From CAVSUZ01 sp963834715 (GTDB lineage Bacteria; Pseudomonadota; Alphaproteobacteria; Acetobacterales; Acetobacteraceae): a stretch of DNA of 64,000 bases. Every line of letters begins with the position of its first letter. Within the stretch, counting starts at the first letter, position 1. Where the stretch lies: positions 146,163 through 210,162 of the forward strand of contig CAWIDE010000012.1 in assembly GCA_963834715.1 (NCBI GenBank), given 5' to 3'. This document shows positions 40,321 through 53,062 of this stretch, in pieces. The notes under the pieces are model-generated. The model was not told the DNA's origin and did not search any database. It worked only from the letters and a program-made list of their open reading frames with translations. The position numbers and the translations under genes are program-made.

Positions 40321-40611
40321 TCAGCCGGTTACGTCCTCGTACAGGTCGTGCCAGTCCGGGTTGGCTTTCTCAATAAGCCGCACCTTCCAGGCCCGGGGCC
40401 ATGCCTTGATGTGCTTCTCCCGGTCGATCGCATCGGTGATCTGCGGGTGGGCTTCGGCATAAACCAGACGCGTGAGTCCGTACCTTTGCACGAACGACGA
40501 CCCCGTGCCGCTCCGGTGCTGGTGCACGCGGCGCGGCAGATCCGCCGTTACGCCGACATAGAGCGTCCCATTCGGCCGGTTTGACATGATGTAAACCCAC
40601 CCGCCTCGCAT
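40321..40611 (-). CDS. GIY-YIG nuclease family protein
   Basis: This is a 96-residue single-domain protein. GGWVYIMSNRPNGTLYVGVT is the GIY-YIG core (here VYI...LYVG). The catalytic Arg follows in DLPRRVHQH, and a Glu lies in the EKANPDW region. Such small proteins may be endonucleases acting on branched DNA; the physiological role is unknown. Frame intact. Confidence 0.9.
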   Translation of the reverse strand: MRGGWVYIMSNRPNGTLYVGVTADLPRRVHQHRSGTGSSFVQRYGLTRLVYAEAHPQITDAIDREKHIKAWPRAWKVRLIEKANPDWHDLYEDVTG

Positions 40612-40730
40612 GGGTCGGTTATGGGAGTGGGAGGCTTAACGAGGCGTGCATATTGCCGTTTCTGGATGCCGGACTGGGTGCTGGCGTGCCGACGGTCGAC
40701 GGAAGTAAAGGGGAACCGCTTTCTGTTGGC

Positions 40731-40775
40731 GGCAAAGGCGTGGATGCCGACCTTCGTCGGCATGACGGGTGGGGC
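40731..40775. repeat. Dispersed element, copy E
   Basis: GCGGCAAAGGCGTGGATGCC, GACCTTCGTCGGCATGACGG. It sits in the downstream part of the TetR-like frame. Confidence 0.85.
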
Positions 40776-40902
40776 AGCGTCGTCCCCTGCGGGACGGCCG
40801 CGGCTTCACCCGCGTAGTCGCGCCGTTGAACCAGCGATCCTAGGTTGCGGTTGCGGGCTTCCTCCGTGTTCCCTTGCCTTGCTGGGACCCGTGGCCGAAG
40901 TG

Positions 40903-41034
40903 CTAAAGGGTCTTCATGACCTTGGCGACTGTTTTGCCGCGGCGGCTGAGGATGACCTCGCCACCTTCGGTGACGTAATCGAGCAGGTGGTGGAATTGGG
41001 TGCGGGCCTGTCTGCAGGGGATGGCTCGCTGGCC
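40903..41034 (-). pseudogene. Phd/YefM-like antitoxin fragment, copy 2
   Basis: The frame reads GQRAIPCRQARTQFHHLLDY, then VTEGGEVILSRRGKTVAKVM, KTL and a stop at 40903. This is a good Phd core but lacks a start and the first strand. It runs against the tail of the TetR-like frame in a different phase. Confidence 0.65.
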
Positions 41035-41719
41035 GTGGGGGCCAACACCGACGGGAGGGCCGAATCCGGGCCGGTGGGCCGGTGGCCTCGGCGGTGCCGA
41101 TGGTGATCAGGGTGGCGGCGATGCGGCGGGCGGTCTGGCTGCGCGGTTCGACGGCGCGGTGGGAGAGGGCCCAGGACTCGTTGAGCAGGGTTGTGGTGGT
41201 GGTGAGGAGGGCCGGTGGTGTGGCTTGCAGGCCAGGAATCGCGGGGTAGAGGGCGTCAGCCAGAGTGTCGATCTCGCTTTGGTATTTGCTGGTGATGGTG
41301 CTGCGGTGCGGCTCCTCCAGGCGCGGGAGGGCGGCGAGGAAGGCGCGGTGCTGGATAGAGTGGGTGGCGAGATGGTCGAGCCAGGCGCGGATGACGGCTT
41401 CGAGCCGGGCGAGGGCGCCGAGCTGCTGGGCGCAGACGGCGATGACAAGGGCGTGGGCGAATTCGGCGAGGATGTCGGTGATCAGCTCGGCGTCGGAGGG
41501 GTAGAGGAGGCTGAGAGCCTCCCGCGTGATGGCGAGGTCGGCGGTGAGCTGCTGGCGATTGATGGCGGGTGGTTCTCCGGCGGCGAGCAGACGGGCGGCG
41601 GCCTGGCGGATGGCGCGGCGGGTTTGGCGGAGCTGCGCCGGGGTGGGTTTGGCGGGCCGGTCCGGTTTGGGATCGGTGGGGGTGATGTCGAGGGAGCCGG
41701 GTGCCCCGAGGGGGAACAT
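41035..41719 (-). CDS. TetR-like transcriptional regulator
   Basis: ATG 41719 begins MFPLGAPGSLDITP. A Pro-rich linker is followed by QLRQTRRAIRQAAARLLAAG, then INRQQLTADLAITREALSLL, which fits a TetR helix-turn-helix, and an all-helical ligand domain (HALVIAVCAQQLGALARLEA...). Convincing protein ends near GTAEATGPPARIRPS (~41040). The frame stays open to 40619 but the extra residues look like shadow translation, probably owing to a frameshift or the duplication that placed the Phd fragment here. An inverted repeat just upstream is a likely operator. Confidence 0.6.
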
Positions 41720-41741
41720 GGTGGGGGAGGGCCTTCCTGGA

Positions 41742-41767
41742 GTGTTAGCGTTAGAACAACTAACACG
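41742..41767. promoter_or_regulatory. Inverted repeat, candidate TetR operator
   Basis: GTGTTAGCGTTAG and, after AACAA, CTAACAC form overlapping palindromes (GTTAG/CTAAC, TGTTA/TAACA) 22 bases upstream of the TetR-like start codon, the usual position for autoregulation. Confidence 0.55.
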
Positions 41768-41782
41768 CTGATGGGCAGCGAG

Positions 41783-41838
41783 GCAACCCTCACCCGCCAT
41801 GCTTCGCATGGCGACCTCTCCCGCAGCGGGAGAGGTGA
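41783..41838. repeat. Dispersed palindromic repeat, copy 2
   Basis: CAACCCTCACCCGCC, hairpin ATGCTTCGCAT, GGCGACCTCTCCCGC, AGCGGGAGAGGTGAGG. Same layout as 23966-24017 with a different hairpin loop. Confidence 0.75.
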
Positions 41839-41897
41839 GGTACATCCTGTGGCACGCCGGGTTGCCTCTCTGCCGATCACCGATTACATGAAATCAC

Positions 41898-42144
41898 ATG
41901 AGCTCGCGAGTGACCGAGAACGTTCGTCGCCATCGCGCCCGCCAGCGTGCCCGAGGGCTGCGCCCAGTGCAGTTCTGGTTGCCAGACACCAGTACACCGG
42001 AGTTCGCCGAGCAGGTGGCGCATGATGTCGCGGGTACTGGCCAAGCCGAACGCGGAGGATGACGCCATGCAGGAGGCACTTGAACGCCTGGCGGGCGAAA
42101 CCTTGGCGGAGTGGCCGGCTGATGGCCTGCTCCGGGAAGACTGA
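41898..42144 (+). pseudogene. MazE-type antitoxin (DUF3018 family), frameshifted
   Basis: MSSRVTENVRRHRARQRARG followed by LRPVQFWLPDTSTPEFAEQV is the family signature (LRPVQ.W.PDT). From about 42040 the continuation ARVLAKPNAEDDAMQEALER to the stop at 42142 is in another frame. The toxin relic follows four bases later. Confidence 0.75.
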
Positions 42145-42147
42145 TAG

Positions 42148-42476
42148 TTGCGGCGCGGGACAGTGGTGGTCGCCTCGGTGGGGGCGCCTCCGGCAAGCCG
42201 CGGCCATTCGTTGTGCTGCGATCCGATCGGTTTTCGCAGCACAGGCTGGTGACGCTGTTACCGTTCACCAGCGAGTTGCGGGATGCGCCTACGCTGCGGG
42301 TTACAGTAGGGCCCACCGAGACGAACGGACTGCAACGCCCGTCTCAGGTCATGATTGACCGGGTGCAGTCGATCTTCGCAGCACGGGTCGAGCGCATGAT
42401 CGGGCAGCTCGGGCGCGAGGATATGCAGGCGGTTGAGCGGGCGGTTGCGGTTTACCTCGGGTTTGCGGATCGATGA
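42148..42476 (+). pseudogene. MazF/PemK-type toxin, frameshifted
   Basis: A TTG start gives LRRGTVVVASVG in one frame. One base is then missing in a G-run near 42180, and the rest, GASGKPRPFVVLRSDRFSQH through LPFTSELRDAPTLRVTVGP to VAVYLGFADR, is in the next frame. The typical MazF elements (RRG, GKPRP, R.D) are all present. Inactive as written. Confidence 0.82.
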
Positions 42477-42573
42477 TGGCGGCTCGATGGGAGGAAGCTT
42501 CCATGGCGACCGCACCTTCTGGCCCGTTGCCTGGCGGGCGCCAGGAAACATGCTGAAGGTTTGTGTCACGCGG

Positions 42574-42602
42574 TTGACATGGGTTGGGCGCGCGACTAGA
42601 TA
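42574..42602 (+). promoter_or_regulatory. rRNA operon promoter
   Basis: TTGACA at 42574-42579, a 17-base spacer and TAGATA at 42597-42602, about 290 bases before the 16S start. A boxA-like TTCTTTGACAAGT follows at about 42643 in the leader. Confidence 0.8.
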
Positions 42603-42889
42603 GCCGCTCCCGGCGCGGACACGGATGAGTTGTCCCGCCACGTTCTTTGACAAGTCTATCGGTTGAGAAGGGATACGCGGGCGGCGTTTGATGCCTGGTT
42701 GGCTGATGGTGAGTTCCGGGTTTTGGCCTGGACTTGATCATGGCGGATCGGGGCGTTTGTTTCGCGTATTCGGAAGATAATGCGTTATGTGACGCTTTGA
42801 TCTGTTTCCTGCCCTTAGAGTAGCTTGGGGGTGGGGAGACATGGTGAGTTCGGGTCTGTTCATTTGGCTGCCCTGACGGGCAGCAAGAT

Positions 42890-44411
<1,522 letters not shown>

Positions 44412-44578
44412 AAGGACGTGTCCTGAGGGTCGTTGGCCTTTGGGATGCTTCTGAACCACCCCGGGTGGATGCCCGGGGTTTGTCTCGGGGCTTGCCGGCC
44501 GATCGGGTTCGGCGCCGCCCACGTATCCCTTCATATCGGTGACCGGCGGTGGTTTTGTTGCTGGTTGCTGATCACTGC

Positions 44579-44655
<77 letters not shown>

Positions 44656-44656
44656 A

Positions 44657-44741
44657 CCAGTCGTTCGTTGCTAGTCGTCAATTGTCAGACCGAGGTCAGA
44701 AGGCTTTGAGCTTGCTTTCTGATAACTGGCGACTGACGACT
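44657..44741 (+). repeat. CAGTTGTCAG-type palindromic element in the tRNA spacer
   Basis: CTAGTCGTCAATTGTCAG and the inverse CTGATAACTGGCGACTGACG, then ACTG, form an imperfect stem that fills the spacer between the tRNAs. The inner flanks (GTCAGACCGAGGTCAGAAGG and GCTTTCTGATAACTGGCGAC) resemble the corresponding parts of the 23S intervening sequence. Confidence 0.75.
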
Positions 44742-44817
44742 GGGGACGTAGCTCAGCTGGGAGAGCACCTGCTTTGCAAGCAGGGGGTCGTCGGTTCGAA
44801 TCCGATCGTCTCCACCA
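44742..44817 (+). tRNA. tRNA-Ala (TGC)
   Basis: Acceptor GGGGACG pairs with CGTCTCC, anticodon loop CTTTGCAAG, T-loop GGTTCGAATC, CCA encoded. 76 bases. Confidence 0.97.
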
Positions 44818-45066
44818 GCGTATGGCTGGGTTTTGCCGATCGCAGTGGGGAAGGATGGAGTAGGGGTTCTGTTCGGCTTTTACGGGTGTGAGGCCGGCGG
44901 GATCTGCTGCGTCCGGGTGGCGTTGGCTGTCCGGACGGTTTTGTGGTCTTTGTCAGGGTGAATCAGGTTCTGGTGCGTCTCTGGGCGCTCCTGTCGCGAT
45001 GTCTGACCGGCGGCTTCGGCTGCCTGCGGCGGGTGAGGTGTTCAGAGGCGAAACTTGTTGTGCGCG

Positions 45067-45087
45067 CCACCGGGCTTGACCCGGTGG
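45067..45087. repeat. Perfect hairpin in the 16S-23S spacer
   Basis: CCACCGGG and CCCGGTGG around CTTGA. Together with the rest of 44818-45156, which holds no gene, it may take part in processing the 23S precursor. Confidence 0.6.
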
Positions 45088-45330
45088 TGCTGAGCGAAGA
45101 GATCTCTCGCGCGGGACTGTTCCTGGAACTGGGGATGGTTTCCGTGCATGGGCGTTCTTGAGCAAGAGAAGGGCATTCGGTGGATGCCTTGGCACCAGGA
45201 GGCGATGAAGGACGTGGCACGCTGCGAAAAGCCACGGGGAGCCGCGAGCAGGCGTTGATCCGTGGATGTCCGAATGGGGCAACCCACCCCTGTTGGGGTA
45301 TCTTCACATGAATCCATAGTGTGGAGAGGC

Positions 45331-45367
<37 letters not shown>

Positions 45368-46188
45368 ACAGACATCAACCGAGATTCCGCGAGTAGTGGC
45401 GAGCGAAAGCGGAGCAGGCCAGTGGCCTTCGAGGGGCAAGCAGAACGGTCTGGAAAGGCCGGCCGGAGCGGGTGACAGCCCCGTATGCGTAATCCCCTCG
45501 GCGGTCCTTGAGTAAGGCGGGACACGTGCAATCCTGTCTGAACATGGGGGGACCACCCTCCAAGCCTAAATACTCCCTGGTGACCGATAGTGGACGAGTA
45601 CCGTGAGGGAAAGGTGAAAAGCACCCCGAGAGGGGAGTGAAAGAGACCTGAAACCGGATGCCTACAAGCAGTCGGAGCCTCTTTATGGGGTGACGGCGTA
45701 CCTTTTGTATAATGGGTCAGCGAGTTTCTGTATGTGGCGAGCTTAAGCCGATAGGTGGAGGCGGAGCGAAAGCGAGTCTGAAATGGGCGTATAGTCACGT
45801 GCAGAAGACCCGAAACCGAGTGATCTAGCCATGGCCAGGCTGAAGGTGGGGTAACACCCACTGGAGGGCCGAACCCACGCCTGTTGAAAAAGTCGGGGAT
45901 GAGCTGTGGCTAGGGGTGAAAGGCCAATCAAACTCGGAAATAGCTGGTTCTCCGCGAAATCTATTGAGGTAGATCGTCGCGTGATGACCTGCGGGGGTAG
46001 AGCACTGGATGGGCTAGGGGGCCCCAAAGGCTTACCAAACCTAACCAAACTCCGAATACCGCAGAGTTTAGCGCGGCAGACAGACGGCGGGTGCTAAGGT
46101 CCGTCGTCGAGAGGGAAACAGCCCAGACCATCGGCTAAGGTCCCCAAATGATGGCTAAGTGGGAAAGGATGTGGGAATTCCAAAACAA

Positions 46189-46246
<58 letters not shown>

Positions 46247-46304
46247 TAACAGAAATCCCGCGCCGAAAATGTACCGGGGCTCAAGCCATTTACCGAAGCC
46301 GTGG

Positions 46305-46790
46305 GAGCAGTTGTCAGTTGTCAGTTTCCAGTTGTCAGACAGAGGTGAAGAGAGTTTGAAGTCCGAGGCAGGGGCGGCCGGGGTGTATGGTCGCTGGAGG
46401 TGTTCCGGCGAGCCTAGGCGCTGTCGCTTGATCTGCATCGGGCCAGTCAGGGTTTTCCGAAATCCGAGCACTATGGCGGCATTGCCGATCAGTTGCGGCG
46501 TGCGTCGAAGTCGATTTGCGCGTTGCTGGCCGAAGGTCGGGGCGGCAAGGCGAGTTCGGATGCCGAGTATCGGCGCTATATCGTTATGGCGTTGGGTTCG
46601 GTGGAGGAGGTGAAGCTGTGGTGCGCGTACGCGCGTGACCTTGGCTTCGTCGAGGCGCATAGCGCCGGCGCGTGGCAGAATGGCTATGACGAGATCGCGC
46701 GCATGCTGCGCGGCCTGCTGCGTCATCTGCGAAAACCGAAAACTTAGAACTGCTTTCTAACCACTGAAGACTGACAACTGACAACTGCTC
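46305..46790 (+). other. 23S intervening sequence at helix 45
   Basis: A perfect stem is formed by GAGCAGTTGTCAGTTGTCAG (46305-46324) and its exact complement at 46771-46790, extended by one pair. The 23S sequence before (ACCGGGGCTCAAGCCATTTA) and after (GGAGCGTTGCCTAGGCC) is normal. Helix 45 is one of the known sites for such insertions. Confidence 0.93.
46394..46747 (+). pseudogene. Four-helix-bundle protein of the 23S intervening sequence, damaged
   Basis: The family core is clear: ASQGFPKSEHYGGIADQLRR, then ASKSICALLAEGRGGK, then YRRYIVMALGSVEEVKLWCA, ending MLRGLLRHLRKPKT and TAA. Upstream LEVFRRA is followed in frame by TAG (46415-46417), and no normal start precedes it. Only a shortened protein from TTG 46493 could be made. 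Its role in other species is unknown. Confidence 0.75.
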
Positions 46791-47324
46791 GGTAGCGGAG
46801 CGTTGCCTAGGCCTGTGAAGCCGGTTCGTGAGGGCTGGTGGAGGTATGGCAAGTGCGAATGCTGACATGAGTAGCGAGAAACAGAGTGAGAAACTCTGTC
46901 GCCGAAAGTCCAAGGGTTCCTGCGCAAGGTTAATCCGCGCAGGGTGAGCCGGCCCCTAAGGCGAGGGCGAGAGCCGTAGCCGATGGGAACCAGGTCAACA
47001 TTCCTGGGCCTGCTGGACGTGACGAACGTGGAGCTGTGTGCGGGCTTAACGGATTGCCCGTGCTGGTGAAGCGTTCCGGGAAACAGCTCCAGCGTATAGA
47101 CCGTACCCGAAACCGACACAGGTGGACTGGTAGAGCATACCGAGGCGCTTGAGAGAACGATGTCGAAGGAACTAGGCAAATTGCTCGCGTAACTTCGGGA
47201 TAAGCGAGACCTGCCTGTGGGCAACCATAGGTGGGTGGCACAGAGCAGGGGGTGGCGACTGTTTAGTAAAAACACAGGGCTCTGCGAAGTCGAGAGACGA
47301 CGTATAGGGTCTGACGCCTGCCCG

Positions 47325-47454
<130 letters not shown>

Positions 47455-47708
47455 CGACTTCCCCACTGTCTCCGGCATCGGCTCAGCGAAATTGAATTCC
47501 CCGTGAAGATGCGGGGTACCCGCGGTCAGACGGAAAGACCCTATGAACCTTTACTGCAGCTTTGCAGTGGCAGCAGGAGAACTCTGTGTAGGATAGGTGG
47601 GAGGCATTGAAGCCGGGGCGCTAGCTTTGGTGGAGCCAGCCTTGAAATACCACCCTGAGTTGTTCTGCTGTCTAACCGCGGCCGGTCAGCCCGGTCCGGG
47701 ACCCTGCA

Positions 47709-47740
<32 letters not shown>

Positions 47741-47950
47741 CAAAGCGTAACGGAGGCGCGCGATGGTGGGCTCAGGCCGGTCGGACATCGGCTGCTGAGT
47801 GCAATGGCACAAGCCCGCCTGACTGCGAGGGTGACAGCCCGAGCAGAGACGAAAGTCGGCCATAGTGATCCGGTGGTTCCCCGTGGACGGGCCATCGCTC
47901 AACGGATAAAAGGTACTCTAGGGATAACAGGCTGATCTCCCCCAAAAGTC

Positions 47951-48063
<113 letters not shown>

Positions 48064-48378
48064 GAACGTCGTGAGACAGTTCGGTCCCTATCTGCCGTGG
48101 GTTTAGGAGACTTGCGAGGCGCTGTCCCCAGTACCGAGAGGACCGGGATGGACGCACCTCTGGTGCACCGGTTGTCGCGCCAGCGGCACCGCCGGGTAGC
48201 TATGTGCGGACGGGATAACCCCTGAAAGCATCTAAGGGGGAAACCCACCTCAAAACCAGGTCTCCCAGGGTTAAATCCCAGGAGGGCCGTGCAAGACCAG
48301 CACGTTGATAGGCCGGGGGTGTACGTGCGGCAACGCACTGAGCTGACCGGTCCTAATCGCCCGATAGGGCTCAAGAAA

Positions 48379-48545
48379 CAGTTGTCAGTTTTCAGTTGTC
48401 AGTTGTCAGAAGATAGCTGGCGGGTGGGGCTGGCGCGCCCATGCATGGAAATCATCTTCAGTCGGCTTGGCGCGCAACGCGTGGCACCGGAACCTGAAAA
48501 CTGGTCACTGTTGTCTGATCACTGACGACTGATAACTGACCACTG
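48379..48545 (+). repeat. CAGTTGTCAG-type palindromic element between 23S and 5S
   Basis: The left arm starts CAGTTGTCAGTTTTCAGTTG. The right arm, read on the other strand, starts CAGTGGTCAGTTATCAGTCG. About 32 bases can pair with six mismatches. The interior (48410-48490) is unrelated to the 23S insertion and holds no gene. Confidence 0.8.
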
Positions 48546-48560
48546 CCGGATAGACTGGAC

Positions 48561-48678
48561 GACCTGGTGGCTATGGCGGGGGGCCCGCACCCGATCCCAT
48601 CCCGAACTCGGCCGTGAAAACCCCCAGCGCCCATGGTACTGTGGCTCAAGCCACGGGAGAGTAGGTCGCTGCCAGGTC
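48561..48678 (+). rRNA. rrf: 5S ribosomal RNA
   Basis: Ends pair as GACCTGG with CCAGGTC. The internal CCCGATCCCATCCCGAACTC is the conserved loop B/C region. 118 bases. Confidence 0.96.
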
Positions 48679-48698
48679 TTCCAGACCATCCGCACCGG

Positions 48699-48774
<76 letters not shown>

Positions 48775-48829
48775 GCTTTTGCCGGGCACGCCAGAGCCAA
48801 AATCCCGGCCAGCTCGCCTTCCAGTTCGA

Positions 48830-50002
48830 CTGTTTGCTCCGGAATTTCTGGTCCAAAGAGGAAGCGGAACGCAACAGCACCCTCGCGGCTTTCTGACCGG
48901 CTCCGTTGATGAACCCGCGTGCTCCGCCACAGACCTCGCTTGCGAACAGCCGGGGCGGCAAGGCCCAAAACACGCCGTTGTAGGCATTATGGAAGAAGCC
49001 GCAGAGGAGCAGGAACCCGTAGGCAAGCAGGGCATTGTCGCGCGTCTGCGCCGAGAGCACGAAGGCCACGGCGAAACAAATTGCGGGGATCGCGACATAA
49101 GGCCTACGCCGTCCTGATCTGTCCGAGAGATGGGCGATCAGATAAAGGCCCCATTGCGGTGAAGAACGGCAGCGCCGCAAGCACGCCGATCATTGTCATG
49201 CCCTGACGGGTCAGACCCTTAAGAATGGTCGGCAACCGCATCACGAAGCCGATATCGCCCACTTGAAAAAAGAAGTAAAACGCGGTGAGACGCCGCAGAT
49301 TGGAATCGGCGAACAGGCCCTTATAGGAGGTGGTTCCGTCCGCTTCCACGGCTTGCTCTTGTGCCGCGATGCGCGTGACCAGATAGTTGCGCTCCTTTAC
49401 TGAAATTCACTTAGCCATATGTGGCCGCTCGTCGATCAGCGGCCACCATAAAAAAATGAGCAGTATTGATCCAACGCCTTCGATGACGAAGACATCACGC
49501 CAACCGAAGTTTTGAATAAGCCAAACCCGAAACCGGCATGCTTACAAGGATCGCGATATTGATGTTCATGATGAACAGCGCGTTGGCCCGGCCGCGTTCT
49601 TCAGCCGGAACCACTTGCTGATGATGACCAGGATCGCCGGCCAAACGCCGCCCTCGGCCACGCCGAGCAGGAAGCGAATCAGCATCAATTGCCAGGTCCC
49701 CGTCACCAGGCCGGTGAGCGCCGACAGTCCTCCCCAGCAGAGGATGCTCAGCGCAACGAAGCGCTTGGCGTAACCTTTTTCGGCGAAGTGCCCTCCAGGC
49801 ACCTGAAACAAGAGATAGCCGAAGAAGAACACCCCTGCGGCCAGGCCCGCCGTATACGCAGAAATGTTAAGCCTTGGGTCATCCCGCCCGCCATCGCGAA
49901 ACCGAAGTTCACGCGGTCCATGAAGGCGAAGATGTAGACGATCATCACCGGAGAAATGATTCGAATCCACCGCTTGTTCGGAACTCCGTGATCCAGTTGC
50001 AT
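48830..50002 (-). pseudogene. MFS transporter (ACS family), multiple frameshifts
   Basis: A good ribosome site (AGAGGAAACG) precedes ATG 50002. The start PNKRWIRIISPVMIVYIFAF, then MDRVNFGFAMAGGMTQGL, is typical of sugar-acid transporters. It continues in other frames: AGVFFFGYLLFQVPGGHFAE, then LLGVAEGGVWPAILVIISKW, then LRRLTAFYFFFQVGDIGFVM, then YVAIPAICFAVAFVLSAQTR. No fewer than four frame changes are needed. It is the last gene of the minus-strand catabolic cluster and may have been its importer. Confidence 0.82.
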
Positions 50003-50245
50003 CGTTTCCTCTCTGATTTCGGCCCTATCCCGGCGGTTGATTATGTCCACATCGACAGGAACACCGTTAGCCGCCGATCGTTCCTTGCGTGTTGACGTGT
50101 GCTCCCGTGTAGAGTTGCTCGACCGCAGCGCGTCCTACCGGTACCGAGTGAAGGAGGGATCGAGGAAATTCACCGGTTCATCGAACCAGCGCCGGCTGCG
50201 CAAACGGACTTTGTTTGGCAACTGCCTAATTGAACGTTCCTCGAT

Positions 50246-51734
<1,489 letters not shown>

Positions 51735-51738
<4 letters not shown>

Positions 51739-51863
51739 TGCGTCCTCGTGCGCATGGCGGCGCGGCCGCAGGCGCCGCTTTCCAGGACTACATCGATTTC
51801 GACTGTGCGGTTACCGCGAAAGTCGAGGATTTCGCGAACGATGACATCGGCGATGACGGGCAT
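51735..51863 (-). pseudogene. eno: Enolase N-terminal fragment
   Basis: MPVIADVIVREILDFRGNRT, then VEIDVVLESGACGRAAM match the first 37 residues of enolase. The frame then runs into MRTRTQ and a stop that overlaps the gpmI start. All catalytic residues are missing. A large deletion has joined the enolase start to the end of whatever preceded gpmI. Confidence 0.88.
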
Positions 51864-51936
51864 CTGAGTTTCCTCCGTTCTTAGGTCGGCGGATTCGCCC
51901 AGCGGAACCGGCACAGCGTGCGTGGAAATCGGTGAC

Positions 51937-52683
51937 TCACGACACCCGGCAAGAAGCGGCTCGGGCGATCGCGATAAAGTCCCCGGGTATCAGACTAGCG
52001 CCGCCGGTAAGCGTTCCAGTGACGTTCTGAATAGCGAGTATCTCCTTTGCGTTATCGGCCTTCACCGAACCGCCATAGAGCACGGGTGTGTTGCGATCGC
52101 CATGATCAACGCCTATTCGCTCCAACTGCGCTCGGATGAACGCATGCATCTCAGCAATGTCTTGGGCCCACGCCGACCGGCCTGTACCAATCGCCCAAAT
52201 CGGTTCGTATGCGATCACGCCGTCGAAGCCGTCGGGAATACTGGCCTTAATTTGAGCGCCGACTACATCGGTTTGTCGACCTGCGTCACGCTCTTGGTCT
52301 GTCTCGCCGACGCAGATGATCGGTGTAAGTCCGGCAGCGGTGGCAGCGGCCGCTTTGCGACGGATCATGGCGTCGGTTTCGCCGTATGCGCTTCGCCGCT
52401 CGGAGTGGCCGAGAATGACCCAGGAAGCGCCGGCTTCTCGCAGCATATCGGCGGAAACATCGCCCGTGTACGCGCCCTTGCTGGCTTCATGGCAGTCCTG
52501 TCCCCCAACGCCGATTTGCGAGGCAGCCAAAGCGCGCGAGACCTCAAGTAACAGGGTTGCTGGCGGACACACGACCAGATTGCAAGAGGCATCCGGGAGC
52601 GCGGATCGCAATTCAGCCGTCGTCCTTTGCACGAGGTCCAAGGAGCCGTTCATCTTCCAGTTTCCAACAATCAGCTTCCGCAT
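51937..52683 (-). CDS. tpiA: Triose-phosphate isomerase
   Basis: It interconverts DHAP and glyceraldehyde 3-phosphate. The catalytic residues are all present: Lys in GNWKMNG, His in ILGHSERR, Glu in AYEPIWAIGTG, and the phosphate-binding YGGSVKADN. The length (~248) is normal. I start at MRKLIVGNWKMNG. A second tpiA for central metabolism probably exists elsewhere, since this one sits in a catabolic cluster. Confidence 0.95.
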   Translation of the reverse strand: MRKLIVGNWKMNGSLDLVQRTTAELRSALPDASCNLVVCPPATLLLEVSRALAASQIGVGGQDCHEASKGAYTGDVSADMLREAGASWVILGHSERRSAYGETDAMIRRKAAAATAAGLTPIICVGETDQERDAGRQTDVVGAQIKASIPDGFDGVIAYEPIWAIGTGRSAWAQDIAEMHAFIRAQLERIGVDHGDRNTPVLYGGSVKADNAKEILAIQNVTGTLTGGASLIPGDFIAIARAASCRVS

Positions 52684-52718
52684 TGCTGAAATCACCATTT
52701 GTAACTCTTGAAGCCCTG

Positions 52719-53049
52719 CTAGCCGGCCGGATGCTGCAGCGGGACCTGCGCGATGCGCAGCAGGTTGGTGCCCCTGGAGACGCCGAACGCCGGATCGAGA
52801 TCCATCCGCAGCGTGTCACCCGGTGCGAGTTCGATGGGACCGCCGGCCATTCGGCCGATCCGCAACTTGGGACCTTGCAAATCGGCCAGCACCGCAATAG
52901 GTCGGCCGGTCTCTTTCTGCGTGACTCCCATGGCTGAAGTTGAAGCGGAATACATCCGCCCCGGCGTCGAACAAAGCCCGGTTCACTTCAGGCGTGGAAC
53001 TCGCAGGCCCAAGGGTGGCGACGATCTTCGCATGTGGGCTCCGGCGCAT
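52719..53049 (-). pseudogene. pyk: Pyruvate kinase N-terminal fragment with frameshift
   Basis: MRRSPHAKIVATLGPASSTP, then NRALFDAGADVFRFNFSHGS is the classic N-terminus. After a frame change and a small deletion the text goes on with RPIAVLADLQGPKLRIGRMA, then ends at VPLQHPAG and a stop. About 350 residues of the barrel and regulatory domain are missing. Not functional. Confidence 0.88.
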
Positions 53050-53062
53050 CGAATCCCCGCGC

